The notes under the pieces: generated by a model
What the model was told of the DNA's origin: nothing
The model's database searches: none
Seen by the model: the letters and a program-made list of their open reading frames with translations, nothing else
Part shown: piece by piece, positions 28,181 to 35,020 of the stretch
Numbering within the stretch: position 1 is the first letter of the stretch
How the letters are laid out: each line of letters opens with the position of its first letter
Position numbers and translations under genes: made by a program
Assembly (NCBI RefSeq): GCF_000317245.1
Contig: NZ_AJLJ01000379.1
Span: 1-35,020, forward strand
Length of the DNA: 35,020 nucleotides
Source: Fischerella muscicola SAG 1427-1 = PCC 73103
GTDB taxonomy: Bacteria > Cyanobacteriota > Cyanobacteriia > Cyanobacteriales > Nostocaceae
Direction: 5' to 3'

Positions 28181-30472
28181 ATGGCAAGATACATCGGAAA
28201 AGAAATGAGCCGCGTAGACGGCATCGCAAAAGTGACGGGCAAGGCAAAATACGCCGCAGAATTTCAGGTTTCCAATCTCGCTTACGGTTTTATCGTGCTG
28301 GGAACCGTAGCAAAGGGCACGATTAAATCAATCGACACGGGTGAGGCTGAACGCGCTGCGGGCGTAATTCGCGTCTTCACGCACCTGAACGCACCAAAGC
28401 TTGAACCGAAGTTTTCCACGGTGCAGGCTCCGTCGTGCGCTACCGATGAGCAAGACAAGTCGTTTCGGGCGCTCCAGTCCGACAAAATCTTCTTCAATAT
28501 GCAGCCTGTGGCACTCGTCGTCGCCGAGACATACGAGCAAGCGCGTTATGCGGCACGTTTGGTCAAAGTCTCCTACAACACAGAGCCGCACACGACCGAC
28601 ACCGAGGCGGTGCGAGCGATCGCGCGCGTCCCCACCCAAGCGCCGCCTCTAAAGCCGCGCGGTAATCCCGAAGAGACGATGCGTACAGCGGCGATTGAGA
28701 ATCAGCCGTTAGTTGTTGAACATACTTTAACGCGCGGTAATCCCGAAGAGACGATGCGTACAGCGGCTGTGAAGGTAGAGGCCGAGTACCGCATTCCTAT
28801 CGAACACCACAACCCCATAGAGCCGCACGCGGCCATCGCGGTCTGGCAAGGCGACAAGCTCACGATCTTCGACAAGACGCAGGAGGTCTATGGCGTGCGC
28901 GCACATTTGGCTTCGAGCTTCGGCGTGACCGAGGAAAACGTGAGCGTGCTTTCACCCTTCGTCGGCGGGGCTTTCGGATCGTCGCTGCGCCCGAACTATT
29001 ATCCGGCGCTGACAGCGATGGCTGCCCGGGAACTCAAACGCCCAGTCAAGGTCGTCTATACTCGCACACAAATGTTTACTGGCCACGGCTATCGTCCGTA
29101 CACGATTCAGAAGGTCGCGCTCGGCGCAGAGCGATCGGGAAAGCTCTCCACGATGATTCATGAAGTCGTACACAACACCTCCAATATCGAGGAGTTCTCA
29201 GACGAAACCACGCTTTTCACGCGCCAGGTCTACGCCTGCCCGAACCTCTACGCGCCGCTGAAGATTACCAACACTGACCTCCCCACCCCGACCTGGATGC
29301 GTGCACCGGGGGCCGTTAGCGGTATGTTCGCGCTCGAATGCGCGATGGACGAGCTGGCCTACGCGCTCAAGATCGACCCGCTCGAACTACGGCTGATCAA
29401 CTACGCCGAAGTAGACCCCGAGAGCGGCAAGCCATTTTCGAGTAAGGCGTTGCGGGAGTGCTATCGGCTCGGTGCGGAAAAATTCGGTTGGAAGAAGCGC
29501 CAGTTTGAGCCGCGCTCAATGCGTGACGGACGCCTACTCGTCGGTTGGGGTATGGCAACCGGCGTCTGGGGCGCTTTCCAGATGCCTGCTGCCGCCCTCA
29601 TCACGCTGCGAGTGGATGGCACGGCGCAAGTTGCTAGTGCGACCAGTGACATCGGCCCCGGCACCTACACGGTGATGACCATGATTGCTGCTGAGTATCT
29701 GGGGCTGAAGTTGGAGCAGGTGAAATTTGAACTCGGCGACACGAAGTTCCCTCGGTCACCGTCGCAGGGGGGATCTTGGACGACGGCGAGCGTCGGCTCG
29801 GCGGTGCGCGGGGCGGCTCTGGCCATCGGCACGAAGTTGCTCGCACTCGCGAACCAGGAACCGAATTCTCCGCTTAAGGGGGCAGCCGCCGATGATGTCG
29901 AGATGCTCGACGGGAGACTGCGACTAAAAAGCGACCCGTCGCGTTTCGTCAATATCTCTGGAGTGATGAAGCGTAATGGTCTCACCGCAATCACGGAAAC
30001 ATTCGAGTCGCGTCCCTCAGAGGAGCGCGAGAAGTATGCGACGTTGGCGCACGGCGCGCAGTTCATTGAAGTGAAGGTCGATCCGGATGTGGGGACTGTC
30101 CACGTTACGCGGGCCATGGAAGTGACTGCCAGCGGCAAGATCATGAATCCGAAGGCCTCGCACAGCCAGGAAGTTGGCGGCGTTGTCTGGGGCATCGGCA
30201 TGGCACTGCAAGAGGCGACTGAAATCGACCATCGTTACGGGCGGATCATGAACCCGAATTTGCAGCACTACCATGTGCCGGTTAATGCCGATATCTTGGA
30301 GATCGAAACGATCTTTGTTGAGGAGGACGATAAAATCGTCAATGCCCTCGGTGTTAAAGGCATGGGCGAACTCGGTATGGTCGGAATTCCGGCGGCGATC
30401 GCCAATGCGGTTTTTCACGCGACCGGCAAGCGAATCAGAGATCTGCCCATCACGCCTGACAAACTCTTGTAG
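28181..30472 (+). CDS. paoC: Aldehyde oxidoreductase, molybdenum subunit (PaoC/YagR-like)
   Basis: This 763-residue subunit binds the molybdenum cofactor and oxidises aldehydes to carboxylic acids. Recognised parts are MSRVDGIAKVTGKAKYAAEF at the N-terminus, EYRIPIEHHNPIEPHAAIAVW, FVGGAFGSSLRP, TWMRAPGAVSGMFALECAMDELA, and SQGGSWTTASVGSAV. The catalytic Glu is E730 in VKGMGELGMVG. No signal peptide is present, as usual, since the folded trimer is exported through PaoA. The segment RGNPEETMRTAA occurs twice, 25 residues apart, coded by a perfect 37-base direct repeat, so 25 residues are duplicated in frame. The gene is G+C-rich. In E. coli PaoABC acts on aromatic and other aldehydes in the periplasm; the substrate here is unknown. 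Confidence 0.93.
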   Translation: MARYIGKEMSRVDGIAKVTGKAKYAAEFQVSNLAYGFIVLGTVAKGTIKSIDTGEAERAAGVIRVFTHLNAPKLEPKFSTVQAPSCATDEQDKSFRALQSDKIFFNMQPVALVVAETYEQARYAARLVKVSYNTEPHTTDTEAVRAIARVPTQAPPLKPRGNPEETMRTAAIENQPLVVEHTLTRGNPEETMRTAAVKVEAEYRIPIEHHNPIEPHAAIAVWQGDKLTIFDKTQEVYGVRAHLASSFGVTEENVSVLSPFVGGAFGSSLRPNYYPALTAMAARELKRPVKVVYTRTQMFTGHGYRPYTIQKVALGAERSGKLSTMIHEVVHNTSNIEEFSDETTLFTRQVYACPNLYAPLKITNTDLPTPTWMRAPGAVSGMFALECAMDELAYALKIDPLELRLINYAEVDPESGKPFSSKALRECYRLGAEKFGWKKRQFEPRSMRDGRLLVGWGMATGVWGAFQMPAAALITLRVDGTAQVASATSDIGPGTYTVMTMIAAEYLGLKLEQVKFELGDTKFPRSPSQGGSWTTASVGSAVRGAALAIGTKLLALANQEPNSPLKGAAADDVEMLDGRLRLKSDPSRFVNISGVMKRNGLTAITETFESRPSEEREKYATLAHGAQFIEVKVDPDVGTVHVTRAMEVTASGKIMNPKASHSQEVGGVVWGIGMALQEATEIDHRYGRIMNPNLQHYHVPVNADILEIETIFVEEDDKIVNALGVKGMGELGMVGIPAAIANAVFHATGKRIRDLPITPDKLL
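28656..28767 (+). repeat. 37-bp direct repeat inside paoC
   Basis: The segments 28656-28692 and 28731-28767 are identical over 37 bases (starting cgcgcggtaatcccg and ending gcgtacagcggc), with a period of 75 bases. The period keeps the reading frame. The stretch between them is less G/C-rich than its surroundings. Confidence 0.85.
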
Positions 30473-30514
30473 AATTTGCGGCAGCAAATTTAGCGCTATT
30501 ACATAGTTTCGTAA

Positions 30515-31690
30515 GTGAGCAATAAGTATATGAACGAGTTACAGCATATCCTGCAAGCATTTGTACATAGCCAAAAGTCAGCACAGCGTAGTGCTTTAGC
30601 AACGGTAGTACAAACAAGTGGCTCGGTTTATCGCCGACCAGGAGCGAGGATGTTACTGGTTGAAGATGGACAAATGATTAGTGCGATTAGCGGTGGCTGT
30701 TTGGAAGGTGATGTTTTTGAACGGGCGCAATCGCTGATGTTTGGCGGTGGTGAACCGATAGTAGTAAGATATGACACTACATCGGATGAAGACATCGTAT
30801 TTGGCTTTGGGTTGGGGTGTAATGGCGTTGTCGATGTTTTGATTGAATCTTTAGGTGATGAAACTGCTGCGAGCCAAATGTTTTTCATTCAAGATTGTTT
30901 GCAGTCTGGGCAAGTGGGAGCGATCGCTACTGTCTTTAAAATAGAGGGAGCGTCAGATATTACAGTTGGTTCTCGAATGATGCTGAAATCAGATGGCACT
31001 GTCATCAATCACGTTGCTAATATTTTCATTGCTCAAAAGATAGAAATAGACACTCACCAAGCACTGAGAAAAAAACAAACTTGCGTACAATCATATACTT
31101 TACCTCAAGGACGCGTTGATGTGTTGATTGAAGTAATTCATCCATTAGTACCACTGCTCGTATTTGGTTCTGGATATGATACGATTCCCGTGGTACATTT
31201 GGCGAAACATCTGGGTTGGCACGTTACCGTAATTGATGATCGACCAGGGTATTTGAGGGGCGATCGCTTTCCTCAAGTTGACCAAATTCTCTGGTGCGAA
31301 CTCAATGATTCCCACTCATACAAACATTTGCTGACACCGAAAACTGTAGCAGTTGTCATGACACACCGCTATCTAAGCGACCTAGCATTTCTCAAGACTC
31401 TGATTCCGTCCCAGGTGCGTTACCTGGGAGTGTTAGGCCCAAAACGCCGGATGCAAAAATTGTGGGATGATCTGTCTGAAGACAATATCATTACCACATC
31501 TGCACAAGAACAACGAATTTATAACCCTGTAGGACTAGACATTGCTGCGGAAACACCCCAAGAAATCGCCCTGTCCATCGTGGCAGAAATTCAAGCTGTA
31601 ATTGGCGGAGGTAGGGGTAGTTTCTTGCGCGATCGCCCAGGCTCGATCCACTCTCTCTTAGAGCAACCATGTCTAACATTGGCATTATAA
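30515..31690 (+). CDS. XdhC/CoxI family molybdenum-enzyme maturation protein
   Basis: This 391-residue protein has an N-terminal XdhC_CoxI domain (about 15-90, with SGSVYRRPGARMLLVEDG, ISGGCLEGDVFERA and FGLGCNG). A C-terminal Rossmann-type XdhC domain follows (about 215-345, with LLVFGSGYDTIPVVHLAKHLGWHVTVIDDRP, VVMTHRYLSDLAFLKTL and YLGVLGPKRRM). Such proteins bind and protect the molybdenum cofactor and insert it into xanthine-oxidase-family enzymes; PaoD plays this part for PaoABC. GTG 30515 is the reported start; ATG 30530 (MNELQHIL) is an equally reasonable one. It follows paoC by 42 bases and its end overlaps mocA by 22 bases. HIP1 sites inside it suggest a long residence in a cyanobacterial genome. 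Confidence 0.9.
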   Translation: MSNKYMNELQHILQAFVHSQKSAQRSALATVVQTSGSVYRRPGARMLLVEDGQMISAISGGCLEGDVFERAQSLMFGGGEPIVVRYDTTSDEDIVFGFGLGCNGVVDVLIESLGDETAASQMFFIQDCLQSGQVGAIATVFKIEGASDITVGSRMMLKSDGTVINHVANIFIAQKIEIDTHQALRKKQTCVQSYTLPQGRVDVLIEVIHPLVPLLVFGSGYDTIPVVHLAKHLGWHVTVIDDRPGYLRGDRFPQVDQILWCELNDSHSYKHLLTPKTVAVVMTHRYLSDLAFLKTLIPSQVRYLGVLGPKRRMQKLWDDLSEDNIITTSAQEQRIYNPVGLDIAAETPQEIALSIVAEIQAVIGGGRGSFLRDRPGSIHSLLEQPCLTLAL

Positions 31691-32265
31691 TTTTGGCAGC
31701 AGGCGCTTCCACAAGGCTTGGTCAGCCTAAACAGATCCTAGCTTACCAAGGTAAATCACTAATTCGACATATCACGGAGGTGGCGATTAATTCTCAGTGT
31801 CGGCCAGTTGTTGTTGTGTTGGGTGCTTACGTCGAAACTATTGAGCCGCATCTGAGAAATTTAGATATCCACATTGTTTATAATCAAAAATGGTCAACTG
31901 GTATGGCCAGTTCCATTCGATGTGGACTAAATGCTATTGGGGCGATCGCATCTGAGATTGAAGCGATCGTACTGATGTTATGCGATCAACCGTTTGTTTC
32001 CTCCGACCTGATTAATCAACTTGTTACAAGATATCAAGCTACAAATTCGATGATAGTTGCTTCGGAATACGCGGGTATCCTTGGTGTTCCTACTATATTT
32101 CACAAAACGTTATTTTCAGAACTAGCTCTTCTTCAGGATGATATCGGTGCTAGAAAAATCATTCGTCAGCATTATTCAAACTGTTCAAGTATTTATTTTG
32201 CTGAGGGAGTTATTGATATAGATACTCTTGAGGATTATGAACAACTTCACAAGCATCATCGTTAA
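31669..32265 (+). CDS. mocA: Molybdenum cofactor cytidylyltransferase MocA
   Basis: This 198-residue nucleotidyltransferase would convert the Mo-molybdopterin cofactor to the cytosine dinucleotide form, which the xanthine-oxidase family enzymes PaoABC, XdhABC and XdhD use in E. coli. The NTP-binding signature is IIILAAGASTRLGQPKQ (about 6-22). Further motifs are VVVVLGAYVETI, WSTGMASSIRCGLNAI, the metal-binding LMLCDQPFV, and GVPTIFHKTLFSEL. The length matches the family. The start lies inside the end of the XdhC gene, implying translational coupling. Its presence completes an operon for enzyme plus cofactor: paoA-paoB-paoC-xdhC-mocA. A purely MobA-like GTP specificity is less likely given this context. 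Confidence 0.9.
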   Translation: MSNIGIIILAAGASTRLGQPKQILAYQGKSLIRHITEVAINSQCRPVVVVLGAYVETIEPHLRNLDIHIVYNQKWSTGMASSIRCGLNAIGAIASEIEAIVLMLCDQPFVSSDLINQLVTRYQATNSMIVASEYAGILGVPTIFHKTLFSELALLQDDIGARKIIRQHYSNCSSIYFAEGVIDIDTLEDYEQLHKHHR

Positions 32266-32619
32266 CAAGTTAAGCTTTAGGGCTATTAGTCAATAAGCAA
32301 AAGTACGCAATAGACTAGCATGAATGCTCATACGACTGTAAGGGGTGTAGTCAAAAGTGGGTAGTTGGAGAGCGAAAAATTTCGGGTTCTTTCCCACTTT
32401 TGGTGATCTTGGTTGGGGCAAGGCAGAAGGCAGAGGGCAGAAGGCAGAAGTAAAAAGCACGAAGAAGTAAGAAACAAAATTTTAATCAAAGCTTGTGGCG
32501 TTTGACTACATAACTAATGGTTCAGATGTCAACCAAAAGCCCAGTTTATACGGTTATGTGAGGACATCCGTAATTATTTATTTTCTGTAGTTGCCTATCA
32601 ATTAGCTATAACAGCTGGT
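32266..32619. other. Gap before the ISL3 transposase: left end and repeats
   Basis: A candidate left inverted repeat of the ISL3 element is at 32384-32412. It is preceded by an opposing tcaaaagtggg at 32351-32361, which could fold with cccacttttg at 32393-32402. A heptamer-type repeat (aaggcagaagg units) lies at 32419-32448. No gene was found. Confidence 0.55.
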
Positions 32620-34251
32620 ATGAATGAAACACCTATACTAGCCGACCCAAAAGCACTGACATTAGAAAAAATTACATCATTAGATGGTTTGATTATATTG
32701 GTTGTGAAGACAACTCAACAAAAAGCTCTATGTCCTAGTTGTCACCAACCTTCGTCTCGCATACATAGCCACTATCAACGTCAAGTGGCAGATCTACCTT
32801 GGCAAGGAACCAGGGTGCGAATGCAGTTGCTAACTCGTAAGTTCTTTTGTCTAGAGGTAAATTGCCCACAAAGAATATTTTGTGAACGTATTGGGAGTGT
32901 AGTTGCCGCTTATGCTAGACAAACGATTAGACTTAACGATTCACTGCGTTTGATTGGGATGATGTTGGGTGGTCAAGCAGGAACTTTCCTTGCGAAGCGA
33001 TTGGGAATGCCAATTAGTGGAGATACGCTGCTACGTCGAATTAGGCAAAGTTTATTACCTGACAATCCAACTCCCCGTGTCTTGGGCGTTGATGACTGGG
33101 CGTTCCAAAAGGGGCATCGTTATGGAACGCTCTTAGTAGATCTTGAACGACACCGACCAGTTGACTTATTACCGGACCGAGAATCGTCAACTTTGGCCAA
33201 TTGGTTGAGACAACATCCTGGCGTTGAAATTATTAGTCGAGACCGTGCGCTTTTTTACGCGGAGGCTGCTCGTGAAGGAGCGCCTGACGCAGTACAAGTC
33301 GCAGATCGTTGGCATCTATTAAAGAATCTAGGCGAAGCAGTTGAGCGTTTTGTCACCCGTAATCAGTCAATCTTAGCACCCTCAGCAGCAAAAGTAACTC
33401 AATGTCAGCTAATAGAGTACGCTAATAAACTTGAACCTGTTTCAATGTTGTCTTCTCGCAATCCATCTGAAGTTGCACAACGCCGAGAGCAACGATATGC
33501 TCGGTATTGCGAGGTAAAGAAGTTGTATACTCAGGGTGTTTTGCAACGTGATATTGCCAGAGCCACAGGGATAAGTGAACCTACTATTCGCAAGTACATT
33601 CGGGCAGAAAATTTTCCAGAGAGAGCAAAGGTTCAGTTAGGGAGTAAGCTTGAGCCATACATTCCTTATCTCCACCAACGTTGGGTTGAAGGCTGTGAAA
33701 ATGCTACACAGCTTTGGCACGAAGTCAAAGCGAAAGGGTACTCGGGTAAAATTAAGATGGTTGAGCGTTATGTCAGACGACTGCGTAAACAAAGGAAGAA
33801 TTTTACACTCCAACAGCAGCGACAATTTCTACAAGCCCAAGCAACTTTTAAACTACCCAATGCTCGCCGTGTAGCACGATGGTTACTAAAACCATCAGAA
33901 CAATTAAAGCTGGAACAGCAAACATTTATCAAGTATGTGTGCGATGAGTGTCCAGAATTCCGGACACTACAAAACCTCGCACTTTCATTCCAAGAGTTGA
34001 TTCAACAACGCCAACAAGCAGATACTTTAGATGAGTGGTTGGCACAAGCTCTTGGGAGCCAATTTCTTGAAATGAAAAACTTTGCATTAGGTATTCAGCA
34101 AGATTACCTGGCAGTCGCTGCTGCTCTCAAGTACGAGTGGAGTAATGGTCAAGTTGAGGGACAAATTAATAAGCTTAAGCTGATTAAACGCCAGATGTAT
34201 GGTCGAGCCAAATTAGATCTACTAAAAGCCCGTATGCTCCACGTATTTTAA
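32620..34251 (+). CDS. ISL3-family transposase
   Basis: This 543-residue protein is a full-length ISL3 transposase. The N-terminal zinc-binding motif is C38-x2-C41 with C77 and C82 (ALCPSCHQPS and FFCLEVNC). The first catalytic Asp is D158 or D159 in LGVDDWAFQKGHRYGTLLVD, the second is D208 in ISRDRALFYAEA, and the Glu is E513 in SNGQVEGQINKLKLIKRQMYG. A helix-turn-helix segment (VLQRDIARATGISEPTIRKYI, about 310-330) is inserted between them, as in the longer family members. No stop or frameshift interrupts the frame, so the element may be active. The gene carries no cargo function of its own. Confidence 0.95.
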   Translation: MNETPILADPKALTLEKITSLDGLIILVVKTTQQKALCPSCHQPSSRIHSHYQRQVADLPWQGTRVRMQLLTRKFFCLEVNCPQRIFCERIGSVVAAYARQTIRLNDSLRLIGMMLGGQAGTFLAKRLGMPISGDTLLRRIRQSLLPDNPTPRVLGVDDWAFQKGHRYGTLLVDLERHRPVDLLPDRESSTLANWLRQHPGVEIISRDRALFYAEAAREGAPDAVQVADRWHLLKNLGEAVERFVTRNQSILAPSAAKVTQCQLIEYANKLEPVSMLSSRNPSEVAQRREQRYARYCEVKKLYTQGVLQRDIARATGISEPTIRKYIRAENFPERAKVQLGSKLEPYIPYLHQRWVEGCENATQLWHEVKAKGYSGKIKMVERYVRRLRKQRKNFTLQQQRQFLQAQATFKLPNARRVARWLLKPSEQLKLEQQTFIKYVCDECPEFRTLQNLALSFQELIQQRQQADTLDEWLAQALGSQFLEMKNFALGIQQDYLAVAAALKYEWSNGQVEGQINKLKLIKRQMYGRAKLDLLKARMLHVF

Positions 34252-34344
34252 AACACAAGGGCTGGATTGCGTCTTCAATAGATTTAGGCTCGTTAAGATA
34301 CGATCGCATTTAATCATTTCATACTGACCATTTTCCACAATTGT

Positions 34345-34734
34345 TTAATCTCTTCTACTGGCTGGTTTTTCTTTGGTAGAGTTTTCAACTTTAAGCTTAT
34401 TTAAAGTAGCAACTAATATACTTTGCATTTCCTCTACTTCTTTCAATAGGAGAGTAAAAAGATTTTTCTCAGCCAAATCTACCTCTTTGGCAATGATTAA
34501 TTGTGTATCGAGTTCTCTCAAAGAACCATTAGCAATATGCAGAAACTGTACATATTCCTGTTTGGAGCGCCTTCCATAGCCCTCTGCTATATTGGATGCT
34601 ACAGAGACAGAAGAACGCCGTATTTGACAGGTTAAGCCATACAATTCTGATTTAGGGAATAGGTCTGTAAATTTATAGCAATGGATGGCAAGTTGAACAG
34701 CTCTTTGCCATATAAACTGATTTCTATAGCTCAT
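34345..34734 (-). CDS. Four helix bundle protein (23S rRNA intervening-sequence type)
   Basis: This 129-residue protein matches the family often coded inside 23S rRNA intervening sequences and also found as free genes in cyanobacteria. Family-like segments are NQFIWQRAVQLAIHCYKFTDLFPKSELYGLTCQIRRSSVSVASNIAEGYGRRSKQEYVQFLHIANGSLRELDTQLIIA, with the usual IRR-S-SVxxNIAEG core (about 38-53). It forms a four-helix bundle and assembles as a pentamer in known structures; the function is unclear. No rRNA is nearby. It lies between the ISL3 transposase and a possible right inverted repeat, so it could be a passenger gene or an older resident. The C-terminal tail (STKEKPASRRD) is low complexity. Confidence 0.88.
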   Translation of the reverse strand: MSYRNQFIWQRAVQLAIHCYKFTDLFPKSELYGLTCQIRRSSVSVASNIAEGYGRRSKQEYVQFLHIANGSLRELDTQLIIAKEVDLAEKNLFTLLLKEVEEMQSILVATLNKLKVENSTKEKPASRRD

Positions 34735-35020
34735 GATTAAGTTTGAAGTCGAAAGTTTGAAGTGTCTTGATTATACTCCTTTCTCCTTTCTTCCTTCTTC
34801 CTCCTTCCTCCTTCTGCCCTCTGCCTTCTGCCTTAAGCACCATCACCAAAAGTGCGGAAGACTCATTTCGGGGGAGATGGGCAAGAATTAGCCAAGGGCT
34901 TTTTTTCGTTCACCCGCTTGCCTGTGGATCTATATCAACAAGCAGGACACGGTTTTGATTGGTTGCTAAGTGATAACCTAGGTTCTGTGTAAGTGTAGTT
35001 TTAGCAACGCCCCCTGATTA
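34735..35020. other. Terminal gap with heptamer-type repeats
   Basis: Pyrimidine-rich units (ctccttcctcc, ttctgccctctgcc) fill 34772-34834, and the possible ISL3 right end follows at 34838-34870. A six-to-seven T run at 34911 follows a weak gccaagggc stem. No coding sequence is supported up to the window end. Confidence 0.45.

Larger units (their letters stand above)
32384..34870 (+). mobile_element. ISL3-family insertion sequence, boundaries tentative
   Basis: The left end (32384-32412) begins gggttctttcccacttttgg. The right end, on the other strand around 34838-34870, reads gagtcttccgcacttttggt. They share cacttttggtgat exactly (13 bases) and more loosely the outer part. Between them are an intact transposase gene and a minus-strand four-helix-bundle gene, about 2.5 kb in total. 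I could not confirm the usual 8-base target duplication, so the right boundary may be closer to the transposase stop. Confidence 0.45.

Noticed and set aside
30017..30487. 156-residue minus-strand frame at the end of paoC
   Set aside because: It is antisense to the conserved C-terminal region of the molybdenum subunit and has no recognisable features.
1..35020. CRISPR array, rRNA or tRNA genes
   Set aside because: No regularly spaced repeat-spacer pattern and no tRNA- or rRNA-like sequence was recognised by eye; the tandem repeats present have no unique spacers.

Overview
The window looks like chromosomal DNA of a cyanobacterium, most likely a filamentous Nostocales type. HIP1-type gcgatcgc octamers are scattered through coding and intergenic DNA. 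Short G/C-rich tandem and dispersed repeats typical of that group fill the gaps. The proteins (isiB-type flavodoxin, GroES, DnaK, ClpB) look cyanobacterial. No rRNA, tRNA or CRISPR array was seen.

Layout. (1) 1-4.5 kb: a decayed IS5-family transposase, a stand-alone receiver protein, a large response regulator (receiver, winged helix, Hpt, receiver, receiver) whose first receiver has lost its phospho-acceptor Asp, and a flavodoxin. (2) 5.4-25.5 kb: a dense stress-protection island. It starts with a DUF1931 histone-fold protein on the minus strand, divergent from groES-groEL. On the plus strand follow hsp20, a cytoplasmic DsbA-like thiol oxidoreductase, dnaK, a YflT/ChaB fusion, fdhA-type formaldehyde dehydrogenase, a triple-BON protein, a TMEM175-type channel, an aldo/keto reductase, two yfdX paralogues (one without and one with a signal peptide), cbpA-cbpM, clpB, hdeD and a second YflT-like stress protein. 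(3) 25.5-32.3 kb: a MITE-like repeat, a truncated IS1182-family transposase, and a PaoABC/YagTSR-type molybdenum aldehyde oxidoreductase with XdhC and MocA maturation proteins. (4) 32.4-34.9 kb: an intact ISL3-family transposase and a four-helix-bundle (23S rRNA intervening sequence type) protein between imperfect inverted repeats.

How the genes may work together. Region 2 holds a full refolding and disaggregation set: Hsp20 holdase, DnaK, CbpA with its modulator CbpM, ClpB, and GroESL. It also carries accessory genes (two yfdX, hdeD, a thioredoxin-fold protein, hsp20, a Clp ATPase) that recall the transmissible locus of stress tolerance / locus of heat resistance of Proteobacteria. FdhA, the aldo/keto reductase and the PaoABC-like enzyme add aldehyde detoxification. 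This functional grouping is inference from gene content.

The region is also a record of repeat invasion. A 21-bp in-frame insertion sits inside groES. Three unrelated repeats build the linkers of the large response regulator. Fossil copies of a chaB-tail/yfdX-leader module lie in front of the yfdX genes. A 25-residue in-frame duplication lies inside the PaoC-like subunit. A 28-bp motif is shared upstream of groES and hsp20 and is a candidate regulatory site. fdhA and the BON gene are clearly richer in G+C than clpB, which suggests separate acquisition.
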